A stretch of 64,000 bases of DNA from Nipponacmea schrenckii (lineage: Eukaryota > Mollusca > Gastropoda > Lottiidae), in assembly GCA_030562195.1 (NCBI GenBank), contig CM060199.1, forward strand, positions 28,044,338-28,108,337, written 5' to 3'. A program made the position numbers and the translations under genes. Below are positions 52,601 through 61,502 of this stretch, piece after piece. How positions within the stretch are numbered: the stretch's first letter is position 1; each line of letters begins with the position of its first letter. The notes under the pieces are model-generated. The model was not told where the DNA came from. It saw nothing but the letters and a program-made list of their open reading frames with translations, and did no database searches.

Positions 52601-55600
52601 ATGGGTAAAATAGAAAATACAGAATGGCAAGTGTTTTTACATGGAACTGTCATGGCCGCCATGATGAATGAAACAGTAGCTGGTGAACATGATGGTATGT
52701 TTTCTTCTTTCTTTTTGTTCATGTCCTAGGATTTGTAATGCTAGCTTATCAAAACCTGTTTCCATGTTGTCCTTCAAATTTGCTCAATGTTCAATTGATC
52801 AAAGCCATTATGTTTTGTTTCAGGAATGAATCCAATGGAAAGGCTAGAATCAGAAGCTCAATCTGGTGATAAAACATCCAGTAAACATAAGGCTTTACCA
52901 TCATGGCTGAATGAGAGTATGTGGCATGTTTGTCAGTATTTAGAAGCTATGGTACCAGGCTATGATAATATCTGTAGAAGTATCAGAAGTTGTAAAGAAC
53001 AATGGGAATTATTTAGAGATTCTGATGATCCTTATACCTTGATGAAATCATCTGTTGATTTGAAAGGTAATTTGTCATTTTAAAGAAGAAATTTGTGAAT
53101 TTAGAGGGATTGTTTGATATATTAAAAAAAAGATTTTCCAGTGAGACTTAAGGTTAAACAAAAGCACAAATAATGGCTTCTTATGATGAAATTGTCTAGA
53201 TGCCAGAATAAAATGACACATCCAATCCATCAAAATCGATAATATGAGTCAATAATATTAGGTAGGGATTGGAAACCATCACCAATCAAGAGAAGAAATT
53301 CATCCTATGGCACCCACCTTACCAATGAAGCTATCTTACTGTATCTAGTGATTGACCACAATTCTGATTCCATAATAGTACTTGCCCTAATTAAAGCAGG
53401 ATGTCACTCTCCATGGACTTTAGACATGCAGACGGATTTAATGATGTACTTTTTCTTCCTGTATTACAGAAAAAGAAGAATCAAGTACAATATTTAAATG
53501 GGAGAAATTGAGTGAATTTCAGAGACTGATATTAATTCGATATTTAAGTTTCGAAACACTTCCTGCAGCTATAAATAAATTTATCAAATCTCAACTGGGA
53601 CAGGAGTACTTAGCAACAGGATCGTTTGATTTGAAGGAAATATTTAAAGAATCATCAGCAAAAACACCTTTAATATTTATATTGTCACCTGGTAGGTATA
53701 GAGCTATGTTTCAATTTATTACAGAAATTCAAGCTTTTCCTATAGGCCAATTCCAAATTGTAGGAAATTCCTTAGACTGATTGTTTATCAGAACTGTTCT
53801 TTTTTTTAATAGGGTGTGATCCTGCAGCACAGATGATAAGATTTGCTAAAGAATTACGCGGTAGTACTGTACATCTAGATATGATATCATTAGGTAGAGG
53901 TCAAGGTCCAAAGGCTGAAGAACTCATTTCTAAAGCCCAGATTTTAAAAGGAAGATGGGTTTTCTTACAAAACTGTCATCTAGCCGCTTCTTGGATGCCA
54001 AAATTACAATCTATTGTTGAGAGGTAAATATCCAATGTAAATTATACAACTTTTATATTAAATTCACTAATTTAGCATAAATTATAACAAGAAGTGAATA
54101 TATTCGTACCACTACAGGTGGTCTAATAATAAATGATTGACAATAAGAAATTCATGAATTTGTGTGATAGCATAATACATTCTAAATTTATACCTATGTT
54201 TTTTGGAAACGTATAGAATTTAATGCAGTATTAAAACTGACATAGTTATTTTCCATAGCAACCAATAATTCCATAATAGTCCAACACTTGTGTAATGTAT
54301 TTAAGATAAATGTTGATTTTGTAGCTTTAACAAACCCAGTGATGAAATGGATCCACAGTTTAGGTTATGGTTGAGTTCTAAACCTGATCCCTCATTTCCA
54401 GTTTCTATCTTGCAAACTGGTATTAAGGTAAGTTTACTTTCATGTCCTAGTATTGGCGTCACTCGTCTTCCTAAAATCTACAGGTGCAGTAAGTAGGACA
54501 TAACATTCCATTTCATATGTATAATTATGATTCAATTTTGATTTACAGATGACTGTTGAACCACCCAGAGGCATCAAGAATAATATGTTAAGAACTTTTG
54601 GAAGTGGTGGTGCTGGGGTAATTACTGAAAATCTATATGAAGAAGGTGCTTCTAGTCCAGCCTGGAGAAAGTTACTCTTTGGACTATGTATATTTAATAG
54701 TATTATCCAAGAAAGAAAGAAATATGGTACACTTGGTTGGAATATATCTTATGAATTTAATGATTCAGACTTGGAAGTAAGTAAATGAAGAAAATATTAC
54801 AAAATGTTTTGAATCTGAGTACCAAAAACACAATCTGTAATTTCTCCCAGCTACATTATAGCAGTACTGTTGCATTTATTTGACCATTCAGATTTCTCTA
54901 ACAACAGTTAGGTCTAACAACAGTCTCGAAGCTCATCCAGAACAGTCTAAGGGTTAATTTGTTCCAAATATAATGTTAAGAAACAAACAGAGATAAAAAA
55001 AATATGAAGTTTTCCAATAAAAAAAATTGTAATTTAATTGTAATTTAGTCACAGTTGCTGATTATTTTCATCTGTTCTAGTGGTTTAACAAGTTATGTTA
55101 TAATTTATTTCTGTCAGTATGTTAATTTGATTAGTGTTTCATGTAGATAGTAAAATGTATTTCTGATGTGTTTTATATATTGAATGTGTTTTAAATATTA
55201 AAAGACAAGAAAATGTTGAATAAGGAAGGTGAAAATTGTTTTTTGGCACCCCAATAATCCAAAAAGCATGGTATGCTCAATAGAAAGTGATGCTGTATTA
55301 GCTATAAACTAGAATTTCTTTCAGGTATCAGTATTAAAACTACAGATGTTGTTAGAAGAACAATCAGAGATACCGTGGGCTGCGTTAATGTATTTAACAG
55401 GGGAGGTAACCTATGGTGGCCGTGTAACAGATGACTGGGATAGACGGTGTTTGTTAAGTTTACTGAGTAAATTCTATACACCAGACGTGTTAAAATCTGA
55501 TCATTGTTACTCTGTAGACCAGGTGAGTTACATAGAGACATCAATTGATTTTATAACGTCACAATTGTGAAACCTGCTCCTACCAAGGGCCATTGTAGTG

Positions 55601-58600
55601 ACGTCATAGTTCTTTGTTTTAGTAGAATGACAAGAACCACAAACGTTTTACTGAAGATTATCCATATGATGATGCTATAAGTGATTCACATAGATAGTTG
55701 ACCTTTTGACAATCTTAATGATAAAGTCAACTAGCAACCTTAGTTTAATTGCTCTTGCTATATCTCTTGAGTGCATGGCTTCAAAAGTGACTATAATTTT
55801 TACCTTACTGTTAAAAGTCAACTGAAAATGACTCCCAGTATTCCTCACAAATAGACTTAAATTCAACATTGTATTGTTTTTCAAAAGTAATTCAAAAAGA
55901 TAATAGATACAAATCCAATCTTCACTTAGAGTAAAAATGATGTAAATATATGTGAGATCCGCAATCCATATCATGCCAATTGTCCATCTTCACAAATATT
56001 ATAATGTTTTTATAGCACTATAAACCAGTGTCATCTGAATTATCATTCAATGATGTTATTGGGTATATAGAAGCATTACCAAGTATAGATTCATCAGAAA
56101 TATTTGGTATGACAGATAATGCTGAGAAAGCATGTAGAGAATTTCAAGCCCATGATATTATGGACACCATTATCAATGTGCAGCCAAGAATTAGTGGAGG
56201 ACTAAGTGGGTAAGTCGTTGTGCTTGTTGTGTACCTTTGGGAAAGTGTGAACATGACTTCAATGTTCCAATACTGCTACCTATGTTACATTGTCTAGGTA
56301 TCCATCTTTAATATTTGGATGGAGATCCATGTACTTAAACATATGCAGTAAATATCAATCGCAAAGACACTGGTCACGAAACTGGTTTGTAATGCCTTGA
56401 CATTCTGATATTCTTGTTTTAATTCCAAAACATTGGAAATCACTCCTGTCAGACAAAATCATATATACAATAACGTATAGTGAATATAGTGAAAAATTTA
56501 TATTGAGTTTTGAAATTATACCAGCCTTCATTATCCCATTGGCATTAGTAGCAGAAGATTAGGACATTAAACTCCATTTAATTTCATTAAATTTGAAATT
56601 TTATATTTTTAGCTCCAAACACAGTAATGATGTCATAGTATTAGAACTAGCAGCAGAGATTATAGAAAAATTACCTAAAGTTGTAGAAGATACAGAAACA
56701 CAGCCCACAACTTCTGGCTCTCCCCTCCTACCTAAATATACCTTGAAATCTCTGCTTTTGAAAGATATCTCAAATAACAAGAGTAAAACTAAGCCTAAAA
56801 TGACAGGTAGGTGTAAACTTTCAGGAATAAAAGTTTGTTGTTAAAATTAAAGCAGTAATTTTGATATCAGCGCCAAATATTCTGCAACAATATTCAGAAT
56901 ACTTACATTGAAAACTGAACATTAAGTAGGAATTTTAGCCATTTGTAATGATTTCAGTATTTAAATAAGAGAAATGACTGAAAAGTATTAAATAATGTCA
57001 TATACTTCTACACTTGAAATTTTCTATTTTGGATAAAAACTTGGTATGTATTCACATAATCAAAAGACAGTTTGCCTACAACTCCTGCATATTTTGGTGC
57101 TCTGAGAATCTGTTCAAATTTTATTGATTTTCATGGATATCATTTTTTCTTTTTCAATTTTTTGTGGTCTACTATCTTTTGATATGGGTAATTTATAGAT
57201 CGGATGATAGCTTGCCAGGCATGGTAATATCACTTACTGGCAGTTTTGTTTTTGTGCTAATTTTTGGGAGGTAAAAAAAATTTAGAAGGCTTTTACCTAA
57301 TCAAGATGTTTACAAGAATTAGAATGTATATATGTGTTTTAAGAACAAGGGCAATTACTCATTTAATATTCAAAATTTTTTTCTTATTCTTAAGTATTTT
57401 CATTCTTTGGTGATAATGATTTTGACTAATATCTCTGCAATTGTGTGTACATGCAACTGTGGATGGAGGGGCATCAACCATTGGTAATGCCAATATACGC
57501 TCTGTAGGTGTATAAAACTTACCTGTATCCTTATTGTTTATTTCAGCATTAGAAGAAGCTACACAAGAAGTTATTGGTAATTCAGCATTAATAACTGTAT
57601 TAAGACAAGAAATAGACCGTTTTAATCATCTACTATCTATAATACATACATCTTTATCATTATTAATACTAGCTGTTAAAGGTGAAATAGTCATGTCGGA
57701 ATCACTAGAAGAAGCGTATACTGCTTTATTGATACAAAATGTTCCGCAGAAATGGGAGGTAAGTACATGAAAAGAGTTTCAAAATGCTGTAAAAACACTG
57801 AATAAGCATTTAACAATATAAAAAAGCAGTATTCATTAGCCCTGTTAGCTAAAAATAACACTACAATTTTTTTTTGTTGCAGACAGCTGCCTATGAGTCC
57901 CGTAAACCACTAGGTTCTTGGATACAAGACTTAATACAAAGAGTAGATTTCTTCTGTAATTGGTCTGATTTGATAACATCAGCCATAGAACGTAAATATA
58001 ATAAAATGATGAAACCATCGAAAACCGAAAATGAAACCATGGTACCTAATGATCCTATACAACCTAGATGTTTCTGGTTATCAGGTTTCTTCTTTCCTCA
58101 AGGTATGCCAATTCTCTTTAAAGTAACTGAATTTGATTTGTTTAATTTACTATAATGAAGATGCTTTTGTCTGTTCATTTGCTTTGTATCTGCAACTGAT
58201 ACAGGCCCTGCGTTTTTGACATAATGTGTGAGAGAGTAAGTCCTGGAAAAGATGTAAAAATGCAGTCTTTTCTTGCTCTCCTCAAATAAAGTAAGAGCTA
58301 AAGGACAATAACTCATAGTAAATATTTTTAGATTTGTCTGATTTTTAATAGGCTTCATCCTTGGGTGATTACAAAGACTCACACCAAGTTTCGTCAAAAT
58401 CCATCAAGAAACCAGCTCATTGTGAAACTAGAACTGGAATAGTACATATACAGGTACCCAGAAATAGTTTATGGGGCATGCTGATTTTGAAATTTTCTTT
58501 TTTGCAGGATTTTTAACGGCAGTTTTACAGAATCATGCCAGAAAAGAAGGAATATCAGTAGATTCACTAGAGTTTGATTTTATAGTACAAGCTGTTAGTA

Positions 58601-59899
58601 ATTATAATAATACTAATACTGAAGATCATACTATTTATCCAATCACTGATATTAAAAATCTAGCTTTCATGGTAAGAACCTTAGAATCTTGAAAATAGAG
58701 GCTTTTGTGACCCTGCAGCTGAACTTCACTTGGGCACTTATTTATGTAGTTGAAACTGGCCTGGCTTTATAAAATTAATAGGGCTTATTTTTGTGAAAGC
58801 AAAGGACTACCTTTACATATTCAAGCAAAAAAACATAGAATTTACATCTTCCATATGCCTTGAGGACTTCAAGCATCAAGCTCAAGTCCAAACAAATACT
58901 GTTTGATAATTGATTAAAAATTTATTGTTTTTTTAAATTGTTTATTGTTTTTACTTTGTCAATTCATATACCAGAATCTGATTCTTAGCTTAAAAACACA
59001 AAATAAATATAATATTAGACTTATTGTCTAAATTTATTTTTAAATGCACCATGTATAATTGTAGTTTCAATATTTCCAGGGTTCCAAACCTCCAGAAGAT
59101 GGTGTCTTGATATTTGGATTATATTTAGATGGCGCTAGATGGGACAATATAACTCATTCTTTACAAGATTTACATATTAATCAACGTTTCTGTCAGCTAC
59201 CTGAAATACATTTCTTACCAAAACAGGTAGATAAGGTTTTTTATTGTGGCCAATGTTCAAAACAGTTGAAAATCTCATTATTAGATCATCTAGACATGGT
59301 ATTCAGGAATTTCTTAAAAAAGTCATACTATTTTGGTTGTGGATTTGTTTTTAGGTCAGATAGGACTATGTCTCCAAAAGAATTAATTAGTTTACTGTCC
59401 TCAATTATGGTGAAAGAATCCTTTTGATTGGGAAAGGTCCTGGAAGATTGCATCCCATTTCTATCTTGAAATTTTACTTAAAAAGGCTAGTAATGAGAGC
59501 TAAGTCTCATAAAAGCATTGGTCTAGGTCACAAAGTAAATGATAAATAAAAACCAAAGTGCAAGTTAAAGGTTATTAGTTTTGTTGTTTGCTGCTTAGTG
59601 TAATCTCCCACTTACAGATCTAGTTGTTCTGATGAAGCAGCACAAGATGAGCACCTCAGTAAATTAGTATTTTGTTTTTTTAGGTTAATCAGGTTACAGC
59701 ATCATCAAGTGTAGAAACTGGAAAAACTAACAAAAAAATCTACCAATGTCCATTATATAGAACATCAACTAGAGCTGGTACTCTTTCTTCTACTGGACAT
59801 TCTACAAACTTTGTGACATCTGTCAATCTTCCAACAAACCACACCTCTGATTTCTGGGTATTGAGGGGTGTGGCTATGCTGTGTCAACTTGATGATTGA
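15718..59899 (+). CDS. DNAH14: Axonemal dynein heavy chain, DNAH14-like (81 coding exons, 4973 aa)
   Basis: A single plus-strand gene encodes a complete dynein heavy chain, the ATP-driven motor of ciliary inner arms. I traced 81 coding exons with GT-AG boundaries and compatible phases throughout, giving 14,922 nt. Walker A motifs lie near residues 1879 (GPAGTGKT), 2171 (GPTGGGKT), 2703 (GDSGVGKS) and 3112 (GLDGTGKS), followed by a stalk, AAA5, AAA6 and a C-terminal domain ending LCQLDD. Assignment to DNAH14 rather than its relative DNAH6 rests on remembered DNAH14 features: the tail segment PYDLQVV followed by [24 protein letters not shown] and RCAMVYMDPVDLGW. No alignment was run. The start ATG is the first long in-frame one after the acceptor at 15648. 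The detailed exons are given in the segment entries below. Confidence 0.85.
18530..18655 (-). repeat. Degenerate tRNA-like (SINE) remnant in intron 5
   Basis: Read on the minus strand, TAGCACAGCGGTTAGAGCG resembles a tRNA A box, and GGATTCTAATCTC further on resembles a B box. Their spacing is long, so this is at best an old tRNA-derived SINE fragment. Confidence 0.35.
20219..21365 (+). CDS. Two-exon four-cysteine small protein inside dynein intron 8 (98 aa)
   Basis: ATG at 20219-20221 with CCAG and a consensus donor (CAG|GTAAG, 20225/20226) joins the acceptor TTTGTAG ending at 21075. The second exon 21076-21365 stays open to its own TAG. The 98-residue product has two CxxC knuckles, C13/C16 (CFFC) and C52/C55 (CSMCHH), suggesting a zinc ribbon or treble clef. 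A Pro-rich stretch ([17 protein letters not shown]) and an acidic C-terminus follow. I do not recognise the family. Alternatively, an 11-nt microexon (20215-20225, after the acceptor TTTAG) joins dynein exon 8 in frame to the same terminal exon, which would give a truncated dynein-tail isoform with a zinc-binding end. No AATAAA was found nearby. Confidence 0.5.
20530..20985. repeat. 21-bp minisatellite
   Basis: About twenty imperfect copies of AGAGTCATAGCATGGCATA-type units lie in dynein intron 8, between the two exons of the small four-cysteine ORF. Because the unit length is a multiple of three, it produces long minus-strand ORFs rich in Leu and Met, which are not genes. Confidence 0.9.
22066..29131 (+). 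CDS. DNAH14: Dynein exons 9-22: tail, middle part
   Basis: Exons: 22066-22330, 22635-22809, 23135-23319, 23625-23698, 23903-24020, 24237-24453, 25420-25537, 26052-26164, 26475-26707, 26986-27108, 27279-27452, 27790-28008, 28468-28754, 28902-29131. Residues ~519-1362. This part covers the heavy-chain tail that binds light and intermediate chains. Exon 9 contains [20 protein letters not shown] and [16 protein letters not shown]. Exon 15 encodes a strongly acidic Ser/Glu/Asp segment ([15 protein letters not shown]). Exons 16-22 are helical and lead to the linker. The acceptor of exon 15 is the last of a tandem series of near-identical acceptors (see 24607-25419). Confidence 0.8.
24607..25419 (+). 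repeat. 68-bp minisatellite made of the exon 15 splice acceptor and exon start
   Basis: About twelve head-to-tail units precede exon 15. The last six start at 25012, 25080, 25148, 25216, 25284 and 25352 with exact 68-bp spacing; earlier ones are more diverged. Each unit contains TATATTGTAG followed by GTGAAGACAGTGAAGG and TTCTGGTGAATCA, that is, the acceptor and first ~38 bases of exon 15. In the true exon (25420) the reading continues into the acidic segment. In the decoy units the frame runs into GTATCTGTATAA, a stop after about 15 codons. Confidence 0.9.
29564..35131 (+). CDS. DNAH14: Dynein exons 23-32: linker
   Basis: Exons: 29564-29754, 30309-30389, 30702-30860, 32497-32618, 32965-33136, 33267-33371, 34078-34196, 34430-34504, 34595-34682, 34881-35131. 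Residues ~1363-1817. This is the linker (DHC_N2) that swings over the AAA ring during the power stroke. Family landmarks are [60 protein letters not shown] and HLGKCFGNI. Intron 25 carries a pearl-like element (30961-32195), and intron 31 a decayed copy of exon 31. Confidence 0.85.
30961..32195 (+). mobile_element. Pearl-like non-autonomous element (copy 2, intron 25)
   Basis: The left end is a palindrome (AGCCCACATTATAATGTGG) followed by a TCCG microsatellite. About seven imperfect units of ~155 bp follow, marked by TTTTTGAGTTATTGCACTTG and GATGAGATCT. The right end is GTGGGCGTATCTTGCTAGGC. The element is wholly intronic and non-coding. Confidence 0.75.
32755..32885. repeat. Short tandem repeat in intron 26
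   Basis: Five to six imperfect copies of a ~22-bp unit (CCACCAACTGATATATTGTTG) occur. No coding potential is supported. Confidence 0.8.
34721..34850 (+). pseudogene. Decayed partial duplicates of dynein exon 31
   Basis: 34723-34801 repeats exon 31 and its donor (TTTATCTGAATGGCTAGGTTG ... ACAAGTTGTTC ... GTAGTAAGTATAGCTATT) with an internal deletion that shifts the frame, and without an acceptor. A third shorter echo (GCTAGGTTTATCAGATTGG) follows at ~34822. The source exon is 34595-34682, immediately upstream. These are non-functional intron sequences. Confidence 0.7.
35488..37192 (+). CDS. DNAH14: Dynein exons 33-37: AAA1
   Basis: Exons: 35488-35719, 35855-35908, 36229-36443, 36642-36908, 37015-37192. 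Residues ~1817-2132. AAA1 is the main ATPase site. Walker [17 protein letters not shown] is in exon 33. Walker B is in exon 35 ([17 protein letters not shown]), followed by the sensor-like [20 protein letters not shown]. All catalytic signatures are intact, so the motor is predicted to be active. Confidence 0.9.
37468..40732 (+). CDS. DNAH14: Dynein exons 38-45: AAA2
   Basis: Exons: 37468-37710, 37928-38158, 38297-38470, 38661-38783, 39069-39327, 39532-39712, 39975-40198, 40457-40732. Residues ~2133-2702. Walker A is [14 protein letters not shown]. Walker B is [20 protein letters not shown], and [20 protein letters not shown] follows. Exon 43 encodes a Ser/Lys/Arg-rich insert ([14 protein letters not shown]) that looks disordered and lies between the two AAA2-AAA3 halves. 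Confidence 0.87.
40740..40930. repeat. Imperfect ~26-bp tandem repeat in intron 45
   Basis: Repeated TGATGTCATGATTTTCTTAT-type units run directly from the donor of exon 45. Confidence 0.75.
41153..42947 (+). CDS. DNAH14: Dynein exons 46-50: AAA3
   Basis: Exons: 41153-41508, 41682-41810, 41979-42067, 42154-42376, 42777-42947. Residues 2703-3025. Walker A is [15 protein letters not shown] at the start of exon 46. Walker B is [17 protein letters not shown] in exon 47, followed by [15 protein letters not shown] and the CIFALPTPS region. All are characteristic of a nucleotide-binding AAA3, which gates AAA1 cycling. Confidence 0.88.
43136..44768 (+). CDS. DNAH14: Dynein exons 51-54: AAA4
   Basis: Exons: 43136-43390, 43499-43696, 43932-44297, 44587-44768. 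Residues 3026-3359. Walker A reads [18 protein letters not shown]. The usual dynein AAA4 form is close to GVGGSGKQS, so the loop is changed but still fits GxxxxGK[ST]. Walker B region is [20 protein letters not shown]. Exon 54 ends at 44768, and its last 96 bases plus the donor are copied into the following intron (45032-45184). Confidence 0.87.
44880..46492 (+). mobile_element. Pearl-like element with an embedded exon copy (copy 3, intron 54)
   Basis: The left end is the palindrome TACGCCCACATGGAAATGTG plus GGACGTATA. A TCCG microsatellite (~44922-44978) follows, then about eight ~160-bp core units marked by TTAGTAAAAACGCGTCAAAT and GATGATATCTCGGTCAAGTT. The right end is GTGGGCGTATGTTACCTTGC continuing to GGCAAGCTATC, the exact reverse complement of the left end of the copy at 2036. 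The first core unit is interrupted by 45032-45184. Confidence 0.8.
45032..45184 (+). pseudogene. Perfect 153-bp copy of exon 54 end plus intron start, inside the pearl-like element
   Basis: 45032-45184 is base-for-base identical to 44673-44825: the last 96 bases of exon 54, its donor (AG|GTAAAA), and 57 bases of intron. On both sides the copy is flanked by pearl-like core repeat. There is no acceptor before it, so it should not be spliced in, but it carries a ready donor site. At the right junction, CCGGTTTTT of the copy meets AGTAAAAACG of the core, whose own unit contains CGGTTTTT. This suggests microhomology-driven template switching. Confidence 0.9.
46737..49098 (+). CDS. DNAH14: Dynein exons 55-61: stalk and microtubule-binding domain
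   Basis: Exons: 46737-46845, 47189-47314, 47439-47533, 47781-47940, 48156-48287, 48564-48659, 48958-49098. Residues 3359-3645. Ascending coiled coil runs through exons 54-57 ([17 protein letters not shown]). The microtubule-binding tip is in exons 58-59 ([38 protein letters not shown]). The descending coiled coil is in exons 60-61. An extra in-frame 18-nt segment with splice signals lies between exons 58 and 59 (48027-48044). Confidence 0.88.
48027..48044 (+). other. Possible 18-nt microexon in the stalk tip
   Basis: ACAATTCTACTTTCTCAA is bounded by a strong acceptor (a nine-T run, then ATTTCAG) and a donor (GTGAGG). Inclusion would add six residues (TILLSQ) in frame between LPDK and VFKRLKRY in the microtubule-binding domain. 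Dynein sequences I remember join without such an insert, so this is a candidate only. Confidence 0.3.
49265..51599 (+). CDS. DNAH14: Dynein exons 62-67: AAA5
   Basis: Exons: 49265-49480, 49777-49895, 50062-50173, 50636-50757, 50887-51131, 51463-51599. Residues 3646-3962. AAA5 has no Walker A, as is normal. Landmarks are [60 protein letters not shown] and [18 protein letters not shown]. Confidence 0.88.
50200..50610. repeat. ~57-60-bp imperfect tandem repeat in intron 64
   Basis: About six or seven units carry TTTCATATCATAGTACAATG and TGTTTGATATCA. The array is fully intronic. Confidence 0.8.
51625..52130. repeat. ~30/60-bp tandem repeat in intron 67
   Basis: Many imperfect copies of GGACTCATCTGACTATGACT and GAGAAATATTGGGCTCATCT alternate as a higher-order ~60-bp unit. 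They create open frames on both strands that are not genes. A pyrimidine-rich CTT tract lies in the previous intron at ~51360-51420. Confidence 0.85.
52211..59899 (+). CDS. DNAH14: Dynein exons 68-81: AAA6 and C-terminal domain
   Basis: Exons: 52211-52694, 52824-53066, 53470-53691, 53813-54023, 54325-54427, 54549-54776, 55325-55522, 56016-56209, 56613-56806, 57547-57758, 57883-58102, 58508-58671, 59080-59226, 59684-59899. Residues 3963-4973. Landmarks are [107 protein letters not shown] and the end [11 protein letters not shown] with stop TGA 59897-59899. Exon 76 contains a Thr/Ser/Lys-rich insert. The C-terminus has the normal length and end of inner-arm dyneins. Confidence 0.88.
57205..57517 (-). 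mobile_element. Short degenerate pearl-like element (copy 4, intron 76)
   Basis: The segment begins GATAGCTTGCCAGGCATGG and ends near CAATATACGCTCTGTAGG with GTATAAAA, matching the two ends of the copy at 2036. It has only one eroded core (GGGCAATTACTCATTTAA) and little microsatellite. It lies in the intron before exon 77. Confidence 0.6.
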
Positions 59900-60840
59900 A
59901 TGAACAATACTATGTTTTCAAAGAAAATTTTCCAAGACTCATATTTGTTTGTTGAAAATAATGCTAATATACAGTATTACAATTTTAGTTTTGTAACTAC
60001 ATGTAATACCAATGATATAAACAGACTTGAAGGGATAGTATCTTCTAGTCGTGTGCTTAACCTGCTTTATTTAAGCTACATGTATCGCTTTTCAAAAAAT
60101 AACATGGCATGTGATTTGCATGCGGTTGAATAACTTCAAGAATGTAGTTTAAATAATCCTATCAGTTATGCATGCTTGTGAAAAATGAAAATGGCTTTCA
60201 AAGAAATTAAAGTTTATTGGCCAGTAAAGCAAATATGTAGATGACTAGCTTGTATATTCCTTCAAGTTTATTGTCTTATGCCAAAACCTTATAAAGCATT
60301 ATTATCTCCATCTATTCAGTATTACATTGTTGCACTATATACAATTTTGACACATGTAGATTTGATTGATATACATGTATGTACTGTATGAAACAACTGC
60401 ATCATGAACATTTCCTCGAATCCTGCTACAGAACTAGCATGCTTTTGTTTTATAATGTTAATAGTTAATTAAAGATTTGGTTTAATAGCTAATAAAGCTC
60501 ATTTTTCAGTTATCTGTATTTGAGAATTTTGAAATTAAACCTACAGGTTCACTACAATTCAACAGAAAGGTGCTCTGGGAAGTCAATACTAGATGTTATT
60601 AATTTTTAACACTAGATTATTAATTGGCTATTTGTGAAAATATTCAACAGTTCATTTTTCAGTGCCGATTTCAATATTGATAAGTCATACAGATATATTT
60701 AATGAAGGAAGTATTTAGATGACTTTATTAGTATAAAATTGTATGAACACTTCAAAGAATGATTTAATGTGTTATATGTGAGTTGAATGCCAAAATAAAC
60801 AATTATTTATAAATAAAGAAATATTTACAATTGAACTGTG
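59900..60840 (+). other. 3' UTR of the dynein gene
   Basis: AT-rich non-coding sequence follows the stop. The first strong polyadenylation signal is AATAAA at 60491-60496. Further AATAAA motifs occur near 60794 and 60814. The transcript probably ends at about 60515 or 60840. No other gene is seen in this stretch. Confidence 0.6.
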
Positions 60841-61024
60841 ATAATTTATTGTATTATATTTGTTGTGTTTTTTATATTTATTTAATTTATTCAGCTCAAT
60901 TATTATAAATAATAAATATTTGATATTATATTAAATGGTCATTGCTCAATATTTTGATTAGAAATAAACTGTTGTTATAACTGTGATATTATCAAACTAT
61001 AAATATTTTATAGGTAATTATTTT

Positions 61025-61336
61025 GTTATATGTCCACATTATAATGTGGTTGTATATTGTCATCATCCCTTTCCATCCGTCTGTAGGTTTGTCCATCCAC
61101 AAATTGGCTTGTAAACGCGATAGAGAAAACTGTTTTCATCGGATTCGAATCCGATTTATATTGATGAGATCATGGGCAAGTTTGGTATTGACAATTTTTC
61201 AATAAATGGGTTATGAGTTATTTTTCTTGACTTAGTCAAAATTAGCTTGTGAATGTGACTTCTGATTTGAGTGAAATTTAGGTGTGATCATTTATATTAA
61301 TGCAATCTTGGACAATTTTTGATGAATGGATTTTGA
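61025..61336 (+). mobile_element. Truncated pearl-like element (copy 5)
   Basis: It starts with the palindrome TGTCCACATTATAATGTGG and a weak TCCATCC microsatellite. About two core units follow (GCTTGTAAACGCGATAGAG; TGAGTTATTTTTCTTGACTTAG). The right end is missing, and the sequence breaks off where a SINE begins near 61337. Confidence 0.65.
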
Positions 61337-61502
61337 TAGAGGGGGGGAAACTACTATCTCGTAGTTCCGGGAAAGCACGGGCCTAGGAATCCGACCTAAT
61401 TTTTATTTCCTCGCACCGATCGGGATTCGAACCCACGGCACCTAGTCGCCTAGCAGACGACAGTCCAACTCGCTAACCACTGAGCCATTCACCATCGCTC
61501 CT
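61337..61502 (-). mobile_element. tRNA-derived SINE (minus strand)
   Basis: On the minus strand the head reads like a tRNA. The A box is TGGCTCAGTGGTTAGCGAGTTG, abbreviated here as TGGCTCAGTGG then TTAGCGAG, and the B box is GGTTCGAATCCCGATC. The body continues through TAGGCCCGTGCTTTCCCGG and ends in GTTTCCCCCCCTC. The spacing and tail fit a SINE better than a functional tRNA gene. Confidence 0.7.

Noticed and set aside
15718..59899. Assignment of the dynein to DNAH6
   Set aside because: DNAH6 is the closest alternative, but the tail and AAA2 signatures fit remembered DNAH14 better. A phylogeny of AAA domains would be decisive.
61337..61502. Functional tRNA gene
   Set aside because: A and B boxes are present, but the A-B spacing, the long body and the lack of a clear cloverleaf end point to a SINE.
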